From assembly GCA_017480225.1 (NCBI GenBank), contig JAFVBB010000018.1, positions 62,001-126,000 of the forward strand: DNA of 64,000 nucleotides, given 5' to 3'. Position numbers and translations under genes: made by a program. Under the pieces are notes generated by a model, which ran no database searches, was not told where the DNA came from, and saw only the letters and a list, made by a program, of their open reading frames with translations. The DNA is from Bacteroidales bacterium. Its GTDB lineage: Bacteria > Bacteroidota > Bacteroidia > Bacteroidales > P3. Each line of letters begins with the position of its first letter. Within the stretch, counting starts at the first letter, position 1. Of this stretch, positions 50,314 through 58,548 are shown piece by piece.

Positions 50314-53046
50314 TTGAACAAACGCCTCCTAAATATAGCAGCCACGCTGTTTGCCGTGCTGGCCATGACCTCCTGCTCGACCGAAAAGGCCAAGTGGTCT
50401 AACGTCGCGTTCCACAACACGACGTGTCATTACAATGTGTGGTGGAATGGAAATGAGAGCCTTAAGGCCGGTGTGGAAAAACTTGCCAAGAACGCGCCCG
50501 ACGATTACACCACCTTTCTTCCCGTGGAGCGGCTGGGCAGCGCCGACGCGGCGCGCACCATCAATCCGGAGATGGACCGTGCCGTGGAGAAAGGCGTGAA
50601 GGGCATTAAGAAGCACAGCATATTCGTGGGCGGGCAGGAGCATGTGCCCTACATCAAGGAGTGCTACCTGCTGACGGCCTATGCCACCTTCTACAAGCAG
50701 GACTATGCCGCCACGGCCAACACGGCGAGCATACTTGTGAGCCAGTTTGGCGGCACCCATGCCGCCGACGAGGGGGCGGTGCTGATGGCGCGGTGCATGT
50801 CGCGCGAGAAGCGCTACACCGAGGCCGAGGCCACCCTGGACCAGCTGGCCCACGAGCTGCAGGAGGGGCGCTTTGGCAAGCAAAGCCGCGAGAAGCTTTA
50901 TCTGGCCATGGTCGAGGCCACTGTGCCGCAGGAGAAGTACAAGAAGGCGGTGGAGTACATTCACCTGGCTCTCGACTGCACGCGCAGCCGCGACACAAAG
51001 GCGAGGCTCAACTTCCTGCTGGCGCAGATCTACCAGTCGCTCGACCGCCGCTCCATTGCAGCCAAGTACTACCGCCGGGTGGTGGCGCTGGGGCCGGAGT
51101 ATGTCATGGAGTTCAACGCGAGGCTGGGCGAGGCGTCGTGCGCCGATCTCTCCACAGCCGACATCCCGAAGCTTGAGCGCCAGCTTGACGCCATGCTGCG
51201 CGAGCGGAAAAACTACGAGTACCGCGACCAGATCTACTATGCCAAGGGCATGATGTACCTCGGGGTGAAGGATGCCAAGCGGGCGTGCGACAACCTTCGC
51301 CGCAGCGTGGCGGTGGCAGCCGCTGGCAGCCCGCAGAAGGCCAAGAGTGCCCTCGAGCTGGGTAGGGTGCTCTACGAGGTGTATGAGAACTACGAGCAGG
51401 CACAGCCTTACTACGACACAGCCATGCAGTGCCTGGCGGCCGACTATCCGGGCTATGCCTCAATCAGGCGCCGTCGCGATGTGCTTGACGAGCTTTGCTC
51501 CTACACGCGTGCCTTCCACCGAGGCGACAGCCTGCTGGCGGTGGCGGCAATGAGCGACGAGGAACGCGACTCGCTGATAATGGCCAAGATTGACACATTG
51601 GTGGCGCAAGAGAAGCGCGCCGCCGAGCAGGCGCGCCTCGACGCCCTCAACGCCGGCCGCAGGGCGCAGCAGAACACGCTCAAGGGCGACTGGTATTTCT
51701 ACAACCAAAGCACCGCGCAGAAAGGCCGCGACGCTTTCGTCAAGACGTGGGGTGACCGTCCGCTTGAGGACAACTGGTTCCTCTCGAGCAAGCAGTCGTT
51801 GGGCATGATGAGCCTTGCCGACAACACACAGCAGGCCGACAGCTCCACGGCCGACGGCACAGAGGCTGGCGGTCAGTCAACAGCGCAGGCCGCTGCCGAC
51901 AACCCCAACGACCCGCACAGCAAGGCCTTCTACCTGAAGGAACTGCCAGCCACGCAACACGCCATTGACTCGCTCGACTCGCTGATTGCCATCAACCTGC
52001 TTGGCGCGGGCTACCTGTACTACGACGGTGTGCACAACATACCACTTGCCCTCGAGTGCTACCACCGCCTGGCCGACAGCTACGCCGGTTTCGAGCAGTC
52101 GGAGCAGACCCTGTACATGCTTTACCGCATATACGACAAGATGGGCAACACGCCGCAGGCCAACTACTACCGCGACATGGTGCTCATGGGTTTCCCCGAC
52201 GGTGACTTCGCCAATATCATTCGCGACAACGAGTACTACAAGGAGTTGCTGCGCCGCGAGGGCATCGTGGAGCAGGCCTATGCCGAGCTGTACGACAACT
52301 TCCAGCTTCGCCAGTACGAGGAGGTGATTGATCAGGCCGAGCTGGCCGACGACCTCTACGGCGGTCATCCAATGCTGGGCAAGTTCCGCTACTGGAAGGG
52401 TCTGGCCCTGGCTGCCGTGGGCGACCGCGAGGCGGCTATATCCACACTGGAGGGCTTGGTTAACAGTGTGCCGCGGTCTGACACCGTCCACATGTTGGCA
52501 TTGAGCCAGCTGGAGTACCTGCGTGCCGACAGCTCAAAGCTGGAGATGATAAAGAGCCGTCGCCAGGCCCGCCGCGACGACCGCGCAGCCAGCAGACAGG
52601 AGCAGCCCCGCGCCGACCGGCAGGGCGAGGACCTTGCTTCCACCGACACCGAGCTGCCGCCCGAAGCACAGGTATTCCGTCACAGGCAAGGGCAGCAGTA
52701 CTACGTCATCGTGCTGCTTAACGACAGGCGCCTCAAGGGCACCGAGGTGCAATACCGGATGGCCGACTTCAACTCCGAGTACTACTCAAACATGTCGTAT
52801 CAGGTTAACGCCACTCTCTTCAACGACACCACGCACCTGCTCACCATCCACCGCTTCAAGAACGAGGAGGCCGCGATGGGCTACTATCACCACCTGCTGC
52901 AGGACGAGAGTCCGTTGCGCCGCTACAGCGAGGACGACTACAGGGTTTTCGCCATCAGCACAATGAACTATGCCACGTTGTACAACCGCAAGAATGTGGA
53001 CGCGTACGAGCTGTTTTTCAAGAAATATTTACTCAAAAACAAATAA
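50314..53046 (+). CDS. SprE/PorW-like TPR lipoprotein of the type IX secretion system
   Basis: A 910-residue lipoprotein (lipobox MTSC, Cys about 21). The early segment AKWSNVAFHNTTCHYNVWWNG is the typical opening of SprE/PorW, which is needed for type IX secretion and gliding. TPR-like helices fill most of residues 90-650 (YYRRVVALGPEYVMEFNARL, ALECYHRLADSYAGFEQSEQ). The C-terminal domain HYYVIVLLND-like, KGTEVQYRMADFNSEYYSN and LTIHRFKNEEAAMGYYHHL matches the family end. The first codon is TTG; an ATG 5 bp upstream hits a stop at once in another frame. Bactofilin follows after 13 bp. Confidence 0.88.
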   Translation: MNKRLLNIAATLFAVLAMTSCSTEKAKWSNVAFHNTTCHYNVWWNGNESLKAGVEKLAKNAPDDYTTFLPVERLGSADAARTINPEMDRAVEKGVKGIKKHSIFVGGQEHVPYIKECYLLTAYATFYKQDYAATANTASILVSQFGGTHAADEGAVLMARCMSREKRYTEAEATLDQLAHELQEGRFGKQSREKLYLAMVEATVPQEKYKKAVEYIHLALDCTRSRDTKARLNFLLAQIYQSLDRRSIAAKYYRRVVALGPEYVMEFNARLGEASCADLSTADIPKLERQLDAMLRERKNYEYRDQIYYAKGMMYLGVKDAKRACDNLRRSVAVAAAGSPQKAKSALELGRVLYEVYENYEQAQPYYDTAMQCLAADYPGYASIRRRRDVLDELCSYTRAFHRGDSLLAVAAMSDEERDSLIMAKIDTLVAQEKRAAEQARLDALNAGRRAQQNTLKGDWYFYNQSTAQKGRDAFVKTWGDRPLEDNWFLSSKQSLGMMSLADNTQQADSSTADGTEAGGQSTAQAAADNPNDPHSKAFYLKELPATQHAIDSLDSLIAINLLGAGYLYYDGVHNIPLALECYHRLADSYAGFEQSEQTLYMLYRIYDKMGNTPQANYYRDMVLMGFPDGDFANIIRDNEYYKELLRREGIVEQAYAELYDNFQLRQYEEVIDQAELADDLYGGHPMLGKFRYWKGLALAAVGDREAAISTLEGLVNSVPRSDTVHMLALSQLEYLRADSSKLEMIKSRRQARRDDRAASRQEQPRADRQGEDLASTDTELPPEAQVFRHRQGQQYYVIVLLNDRRLKGTEVQYRMADFNSEYYSNMSYQVNATLFNDTTHLLTIHRFKNEEAAMGYYHHLLQDESPLRRYSEDDYRVFAISTMNYATLYNRKNVDAYELFFKKYLLKNK

Positions 53047-53059
53047 CAACCACAATATT

Positions 53060-53464
53060 ATGGCAAAGACAATGGAAACCGAGGCCAGCCCTCTCAACTC
53101 GATAACCGACGGCACCGTCATCAAAGGCGACATCATTGCCAGCGGCGATTTCCGCCTCGACGGCAAGCTGGAAGGCAATATCCAGCTAAACGGCAAGCTG
53201 GTCGTGGGTGACACCGGCATAGTGAACGGCAACGTGCTGTGCCAGAATGCCAGCATCATAGGTACCGTAAACGGCAACCTGTCGGTGAAGGAGTTGCTGT
53301 CGCTTCATTCCAGTGCCCGCGTGCGCGGTGACATACTGATCAACAACCTCTCCATAGAGCCGGGCGCGGTGTTCAGCGGCAAGTGCCGCATGATTGACGA
53401 GGTTCGCGCCGAGCACGAGCAACAGGCCGCCGCACAGGAGCAGCAAGAGCAGCAAGTGCAATAG
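53060..53464 (+). CDS. Bactofilin
   Basis: A 134-residue cytoskeletal protein that self-assembles without nucleotide through a right-handed beta-helix. The core (about 18-110) shows the repeating GDIIASGDFRLDGKLEGNIQLNGKLVVGDTGIVNG pattern (in part). A Gln/Glu-rich tail follows (EQQAAAQEQQEQQ). Bactofilins commonly scaffold cell-wall enzymes. Start at 53060 is set by MAKTMETEA. It is flanked by sprE (13 bp) and the kinase/RapZ-C fusion (2 bp). Confidence 0.93.
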   Translation: MAKTMETEASPLNSITDGTVIKGDIIASGDFRLDGKLEGNIQLNGKLVVGDTGIVNGNVLCQNASIIGTVNGNLSVKELLSLHSSARVRGDILINNLSIEPGAVFSGKCRMIDEVRAEHEQQAAAQEQQEQQVQ

Positions 53465-53466
53465 GG

Positions 53467-54849
53467 ATGGAGCGTTTGAAGACGCTTTTTCGCCGCTGGA
53501 GCGGCGAGGAGTGCCAGCGTTGCCGCCAGTTGAGTGGCGGCGGTTCGCAGCGCGTTTATTACCGCATGGAGGGCGCGTCGCGCAGTTGCGTCGGCACCGT
53601 GGCCGGCGACATGCGCGAAAACAGGGCTTTCTTCGCGTACACGCGCCATCTGTATGGGCGGGGAATGCCGGTGCCCGAATTGTATGCTGTCGACGACGAT
53701 GGCCTGCGCTACCTGCAGCAGGACCTCGGCGACCGTTCGCTCTACTCTGTCCTGCTCGACAAGAGGCGGCAGGGTGTCGGGTTCGATGCCGAGATGCTGT
53801 CGATGTACAAGCAGGCATTGACCGACCTCGACGCATTGCAGCGGGCTGGGGCAGACATGGATTTCAGTGTGGGTTATCCTCGTGGCGCTTTCGACAGGAG
53901 GTCGATGATGTGGGATCTCAACTACTTCAAGTATTTCTATCTGAAGCTGGCCCATATCCCATTCGACGAAGAGCTGTTGGAGAACGACTTCGAGATGTTG
54001 GCCGACTGGCTGCTTGAGGCCGACACCGGTTATTTCCTATACCGCGACTTCCAGGGGCGCAACATCATGGTGGGTGACAGGCTGTACTATATCGACTACC
54101 AGGGTGGCAGGCGCGGCGCGGCGCAGTACGACGTGGCATCGCTGCTTTACAGTGCAAAGAGCGACCTGCCCGAGGCCGTAAGGGGTGAGCTGCTGCGCCA
54201 CTACACCTCCATCCATGGCGACTCCGGCTTCATGCGGCATTTTTGGGGCTACGCCATGTTGCGCATACTGCAGACGCTCGGCGCCTATGGCTACCGCGGC
54301 CTGTATGAGCGGAAGCCCTACTTTGCAGAAAGCATCCCTTTGGCGGTTGGCAACCTGCGCCGTTTGATGGATGAACATGGTGTGCCGGAGGGGCTTGTCG
54401 AGTTGGCCCGTTGCCTCGAGCGTGTGTGCAGGGCGGATGCCGGAAGTGTGTTGAAAGCTGACCGATTGACGGTTAGCGTCATGAGTTTCAGTTATAAAAA
54501 GGGATTGCCCAACGACTCGAGCGGTAACGGCGGCGGCCACATATTCGATTGCAGGGCTTTGCCAAACCCCGGACGTTATGAACAATACAGAGCCTACACC
54601 GGTCGCGACGAGTGCGTGGCTGCCTTCCTGTCGGCACAGCCTGAGGTAGGTGCATTCTTGGAACATGCACGTGCGATTGTTGCACAGAGCGTAAAAAAGT
54701 ATGTGGAGCGGCGCTTCACCCATTTGCAGGTGGCTTTTGGTTGTACTGGTGGCCAGCACCGCTCCGTGTACTGTGCCGAGCGCACGGCCGAGTGGCTACG
54801 GTCGGCTTTCCCCGATGTCGATGTAGTGTTGGTGCACCGCGAGTGGTAG
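53467..54849 (+). CDS. Fusion of AmgK-like sugar kinase and RapZ C-terminal domain
   Basis: A 460-residue two-domain protein. Residues ~1-325 are an aminoglycoside-phosphotransferase-fold kinase resembling AmgK, the anomeric MurNAc/GlcNAc kinase of wall recycling. It has LSGGGSQRVYYR at the nucleotide end, FLYRDFQGRNIMV (D194, N199; the usual His before Arg is Tyr192), YYIDYQGG and AAQYDVASLLY. Residues ~339-460 match the RapZ C-terminal domain: SFSYKKGLP, FDCRALPNPG, TGRDECV and GCTGGQHRSVY (425-435). RapZ-C binds glucosamine-6-phosphate in enterobacteria. The RapZ P-loop half is absent. It follows bactofilin by 2 bp and converges on tgt. Confidence 0.88.
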   Translation: MERLKTLFRRWSGEECQRCRQLSGGGSQRVYYRMEGASRSCVGTVAGDMRENRAFFAYTRHLYGRGMPVPELYAVDDDGLRYLQQDLGDRSLYSVLLDKRRQGVGFDAEMLSMYKQALTDLDALQRAGADMDFSVGYPRGAFDRRSMMWDLNYFKYFYLKLAHIPFDEELLENDFEMLADWLLEADTGYFLYRDFQGRNIMVGDRLYYIDYQGGRRGAAQYDVASLLYSAKSDLPEAVRGELLRHYTSIHGDSGFMRHFWGYAMLRILQTLGAYGYRGLYERKPYFAESIPLAVGNLRRLMDEHGVPEGLVELARCLERVCRADAGSVLKADRLTVSVMSFSYKKGLPNDSSGNGGGHIFDCRALPNPGRYEQYRAYTGRDECVAAFLSAQPEVGAFLEHARAIVAQSVKKYVERRFTHLQVAFGCTGGQHRSVYCAERTAEWLRSAFPDVDVVLVHREW

Positions 54850-54853
54850 CCCC

Positions 54854-56017
54854 TTATAACCGCTTGCCGAGCTGACTTACCATGGTCTGCTTCCATTGAC
54901 CGAAGTCGCCGTTCTGTATCCGCCTGCGGGCCTCTCCAACAAGCCAAAGGTAGAAGCGGAGGTTGTGTATGGAGCAAATCTGCAGACCCAGTATCTCGTC
55001 GGCTTTTATAAGGTGGTGCAGGTAGGCCAGTGTGTAGGGGGTGTGTCGGCGATTGTCGGAAGCGGCCTCGGTGTCGGTTGTTATCACCCCGGTGAACTGT
55101 TCGAGTGGTTCGAAGCACTGCTCCCATTTCTTGTTTTTGATGTTGATAGTACCCATCGGTGTGAAAAGCAGGCCGTTGCGGCCATTGCGTGTCGGCATCA
55201 CACAATCGAACATGTCCACGCCTCGGTCGATGGCCTCCAGCAGGTTCTGCGGTGTGCCCACCCCCATTAGATAGCGTGGCCTGTCGGCTGGCAGCACCGC
55301 GTTAACCACCTCTATCATCTCGTACATCACCTCGGTAGGTTCACCCACTGCCAGGCCGCCAATCGCACAACCCTCGGGCTCCTTGGATGCAATGTATTCC
55401 GCACTTTGGCGACGTAGGTCGGCATACTGGCAGCCTTGCACTATGGGAAAGAGCGCCTGATGGTGGCCATAAAGTGGACTGGTCTCGCCAAAACGCTTGA
55501 TGCAGCGGTCGAGCCATCGGTGAGTAAGTTCCATACTCTGTTTGGCGTAGCGATAGTCGGCATCTCCAGGGGCGCATTCGTCGAAGGCCATCATAATGTC
55601 AGCCCCGATAATACGCTCAATGTCCATCACTCCCTCCGGGGTGAAAAGGTGGCGGCTGCCATCAATGTGGCTGCGGAATGTGCAGCCCTCCTCCTTCAGT
55701 TTTCGGTTGGCTGCCAGCGAGAAGACCTGGAAGCCGCCGCTGTCGGTGAGGAGGGGCAGGTGCCACCCGTTGAACTTGTGCAGCCCTCCTGCCTGCCGCA
55801 GCAGGTCGCAGCCCGGACGCAGGTAGAGGTGATAGGTGTTGCCAAGGATAATTTGTGCCCCGATGTCGCCCAGCAGTTCATGCTGGTGCACCGCCTTGAC
55901 CGAGCCCGCTGTGCCCACGGGCATGAATATCGGGGTGAGTATGTCGCCATGGTCGGTGTGCACTACACCGGCTCGTGCGTTGCCGCACGTGGCTTTGATG
56001 TCGAATGTCAGTGGCAT
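54854..56017 (-). CDS. tgt: Queuine tRNA-ribosyltransferase (TGT), form without zinc cysteines
   Basis: Exchanges the guanine of anticodon position 34 for a queuine precursor in tRNAs for Asp, Asn, His and Tyr. The 387 residues keep the active site: TDSGGFQVFSL (D92), MMAFDECAPG, VQGCQYADLR, GGLAVGEP and the nucleophile region FDCVMPTRNGRNG (D271). The CxCxxC zinc motif expected near residue 310-320 is absent; the segment reads VITTDTEAASDNRRHTP, although the later H351 remains. From memory several Bacteroidota TGTs lack these cysteines. The converging kinase/RapZ-C gene ends 4 bp away. Confidence 0.94.
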   Translation of the reverse strand: MPLTFDIKATCGNARAGVVHTDHGDILTPIFMPVGTAGSVKAVHQHELLGDIGAQIILGNTYHLYLRPGCDLLRQAGGLHKFNGWHLPLLTDSGGFQVFSLAANRKLKEEGCTFRSHIDGSRHLFTPEGVMDIERIIGADIMMAFDECAPGDADYRYAKQSMELTHRWLDRCIKRFGETSPLYGHHQALFPIVQGCQYADLRRQSAEYIASKEPEGCAIGGLAVGEPTEVMYEMIEVVNAVLPADRPRYLMGVGTPQNLLEAIDRGVDMFDCVMPTRNGRNGLLFTPMGTINIKNKKWEQCFEPLEQFTGVITTDTEAASDNRRHTPYTLAYLHHLIKADEILGLQICSIHNLRFYLWLVGEARRRIQNGDFGQWKQTMVSQLGKRL

Positions 56018-56026
56018 AGCGTGTGT

Positions 56027-56785
56027 TTACTGGCGCGCCAGCGACGAGCGCAGGTGCTCGGTGGTGTTCTTGAAGTGCAGTGTGTGCGGGTTGTCGGGGC
56101 AGTTCTGCTGCAACCCCTCCAGCACGAGGTCGTACCAGTCGATACTTCCGGGGTCGCGTGTGTCGATGAGCAGGCGGTTGTTGAAGGGCTTGTACAGGGC
56201 GATGAGGGTCGACAGCGAGCCGCTGTTTTCCTCAATGAAGCGGCACACGTAGTCCTGCTGCTCCTCGAAGGCCAGTCTGTACATCGAGTCGGTCTCCTCT
56301 TTTTTGCGCAGCACGTCGTCTTGGGTGATCTTGCCGTCGAAGAGCAGCTGAGCATAGAGTTCGGTGGTGTCGATGAGGGCGAGCAGCACCTTTGAGCCGT
56401 CGTTTGTGAACTGCTGGAGCTGCCACAGCAGGGCGCTTTCTTGTGACCCTTCCACGGTGTAGCTCAGTGACAGGTTGTCCCATTGTCCGCGCACCTTGAC
56501 GTTTTCTCCATAGTCGGGCAGGGTGACGATGTAGTTGTCGGCAGTGGTGTGCAGGTTGTATAGCGAGCGGTAGGGCATACTGTAACTGTACTTGAAGTGC
56601 CCGCGGCTGTCAATGTGTATGGAGTCGATGAACAACGGCCCGTCGGGGGCAATCTCTTCCAGCCACATGGTGTGGCCTGCGCCGCCGTCGATGGTGCCGC
56701 TGATGGTGAACTTGTTGCGCCCGCAGGCGGCGGTGAGCGCGAGGGTGGCGGCCATGGCTGCCAGTGCTATTGTCTTTCTAGTCAT
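56027..56785 (-). CDS. DUF4369 lipoprotein
   Basis: A 252-residue lipoprotein (lipobox LTAAC, Cys about 21). The domain after it (FTISGTIDGGAGHTMWLEE, FIDSIHIDSRGHFKYSYSMPY) is DUF4369, found as the N-terminal part of many Bacteroidota envelope proteins that often carry a thioredoxin domain. Here the thioredoxin part is absent; a helical region (about 120-250) without CxxC follows instead. Function unknown. It overlaps aroC by 4 bp and precedes tgt by 9 bp. Confidence 0.85.
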   Translation of the reverse strand: MTRKTIALAAMAATLALTAACGRNKFTISGTIDGGAGHTMWLEEIAPDGPLFIDSIHIDSRGHFKYSYSMPYRSLYNLHTTADNYIVTLPDYGENVKVRGQWDNLSLSYTVEGSQESALLWQLQQFTNDGSKVLLALIDTTELYAQLLFDGKITQDDVLRKKEETDSMYRLAFEEQQDYVCRFIEENSGSLSTLIALYKPFNNRLLIDTRDPGSIDWYDLVLEGLQQNCPDNPHTLHFKNTTEHLRSSLARQ

Positions 56786-57696
56786 AACAGATAGTTTATC
56801 AGGCAGAGGGCTGCCATCGATTCAACTATTACTGGAACGCGTGTCACTGCGCAACGGTCGTGGCGTCCGCCCACATCAAGCGGCTCCAGGTGGCCGTCTT
56901 CGTGCAGGCACTCCACTGTCTGCGGCAGCGTCGCCACCGGGTGGAAAGCCACGCGGAACTCTATTGGCATTCCGTTGCTTATTCCACCCTGCACACCTCC
57001 GCAGTGGTTGCTTGTGGTAATGGGCGAGAGCAGCCCGCTCCAGCGGTCTACATACTGGCTGCCGGTCATCAGCGCTGCCGCGAAGCCTGCGCCCATCTCA
57101 AACCCTATGGCCGACGGAATGCTCATCATCGCCGAGGCCAGCGAGGCTCCCAACTTGCCGAACACAGGCTCGCCCACACCGGCAGGCAGCCCAGTGACGC
57201 GGCATTGCACAATGCCACCGCAGGTGTCGTTCTCCAGTCTGGGGCCTGTCTCGGCAACAGTGGCCTCTATCGCGAGCTCCGGCATCAGCTGGCGTGCCAC
57301 GCATCCGGCTACCACGCGTGCAGTGGTTTCGCGAGCCGAGGCGCGGCCTCCACCGCGATGGTCGCGCAGTCCGTATTTGGCATGGTAGGTGTAGTCGGCA
57401 TGTCCCGGACGGAACAGGTGCTCAAGCCGGTCGTAGTCGTCCGGGCGCGAGTCGCCGTTGCCGATACTGAAAGCCAGCGGGGTGCCCAGCGTGACGCCAT
57501 CTTTCATCCCCGACAGCCACACCACCCGGTCGGCCTCTGTCCTCGGCGCGCCGTTGCGGCGACGAAGCAGAGCCTGCTCCACGGCGTCCATGTCTATGGC
57601 CATCCCTGCGGGGCAGCCGTCGATAACAGCACCTACGGCGAGCCCGTGGGACTCGCCGTAGGTCGTCACTCGAAACCTCTCGCCGTAGGTGTTCAT
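56782..57696 (-). CDS. aroC: Chorismate synthase, compact form
   Basis: Forms chorismate from EPSP with reduced FMN, the last common step to aromatic amino acids. The 304 residues keep the main motifs: YGESHG (13-18), RRRNG, FRPGHADYTYHAKYG, GGGRASARETTARV, GEPVFGKLGASLASAMMSIPSAIGFEMG (in part), NHCGGVQGGISNG and GGRHDRCAVTR. The usual length is about 355. The shortfall lies mostly between residues ~150 and 160, where the stretch containing the family SPVRCPD segment is missing. Activity is likely but not certain. It abuts the FKBP gene without a gap. Confidence 0.92.
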   Translation of the reverse strand: MNTYGERFRVTTYGESHGLAVGAVIDGCPAGMAIDMDAVEQALLRRRNGAPRTEADRVVWLSGMKDGVTLGTPLAFSIGNGDSRPDDYDRLEHLFRPGHADYTYHAKYGLRDHRGGGRASARETTARVVAGCVARQLMPELAIEATVAETGPRLENDTCGGIVQCRVTGLPAGVGEPVFGKLGASLASAMMSIPSAIGFEMGAGFAAALMTGSQYVDRWSGLLSPITTSNHCGGVQGGISNGMPIEFRVAFHPVATLPQTVECLHEDGHLEPLDVGGRHDRCAVTRVPVIVESMAALCLINYLL

Positions 57697-58500
57697 CTAC
57701 TTTGGGTTGATTTCCAGCAGCTCCACCTCGAATATCAGTGTCGATCCGGCAGGAATCGTCCCGGCGGGATGCTCGCCGTAGCCGAGGTTGTAGGGCAGGT
57801 ATAATATGTACTTCGAGCCTTCGTCCATCAGCTGCAGGCCTTCTGTCCAGCCGGGAATCACCTCGTCAAGCCGGAATGTAATCGGTGTGCCGCGGTCTAC
57901 GCTGCTGTCGAACTTCTTGCCGTCAATCAGCGTGCCGGTGTAATGCACACGCACACGGTCGGTGGCCTTGGGGCGCTTGCCGTTGCCGTCCTTCAGTTTG
58001 CGGTACTTCAAGCCACTGGCTGTCGTGTAGACCGATTTGTTGCGGCCCAGCTCGTGCATGAACTTCTCGCCGGCCTCGATGTTCTGTTGCAGACCGGCGT
58101 TCTGCCTGTCAACGAAGTTCTGCTGGAAGCGGTGCAGCAGTCTCGACGCCTGTGCGTCGGTCATCTGGCTGAAACCCTGCGAGTCGTCCTTCAGGGCCTG
58201 CGCGGCCATCTCGGCGTTGATGCCCAGCCCGCGCTGGGTCCACTGCGTGTACATGTCGCGGCCTATGGCGTAGGAGGCCGAGTCGTTGAACGTGCGGGGC
58301 GAGGGTGTAATCTGCAGCACCCTGAGCTTGGCCACCTCGTTCTTCAGCCCCTCCAGCGAGTCGGCCTTGCGGCACAACTCGTTGTATTGAGCCTCGGTCA
58401 TGGTCACCTTGCCCTTCTTCACCTTGATATCCTGAGCACCGGCAGCCGACGCACCCAGCGCCGCGGCCAGCGTCAGCGCCGCTATCGCTTTCTTGTTCAT
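57697..58500 (-). CDS. FKBP-type peptidyl-prolyl isomerase (Mip/FkpA-like)
   Basis: A 267-residue exported isomerase. Signal peptide MNKKAIAALTLAAALGASAAGAQ is followed by a helical dimerisation region (about 40-150), then a full FKBP domain: TDRVRVHYTGTLIDGKKFDSS, FRLDEVIPGWTEGLQLMDEGSKYILYLP (in part), GYGEHPAGTIPAGSTLIFEVELLEI. The Tyr, Phe, Asp and Trp of the active site are present. Start at 58500 is chosen over an upstream ATG because it opens the signal peptide. Its stop abuts the aroC start. Confidence 0.93.
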   Translation of the reverse strand: MNKKAIAALTLAAALGASAAGAQDIKVKKGKVTMTEAQYNELCRKADSLEGLKNEVAKLRVLQITPSPRTFNDSASYAIGRDMYTQWTQRGLGINAEMAAQALKDDSQGFSQMTDAQASRLLHRFQQNFVDRQNAGLQQNIEAGEKFMHELGRNKSVYTTASGLKYRKLKDGNGKRPKATDRVRVHYTGTLIDGKKFDSSVDRGTPITFRLDEVIPGWTEGLQLMDEGSKYILYLPYNLGYGEHPAGTIPAGSTLIFEVELLEINPK

Positions 58501-58548
58501 TGCTTGTGGTTTCTGCCGCGCACCCGACCAGGGCACGCGGCCTTGTTG

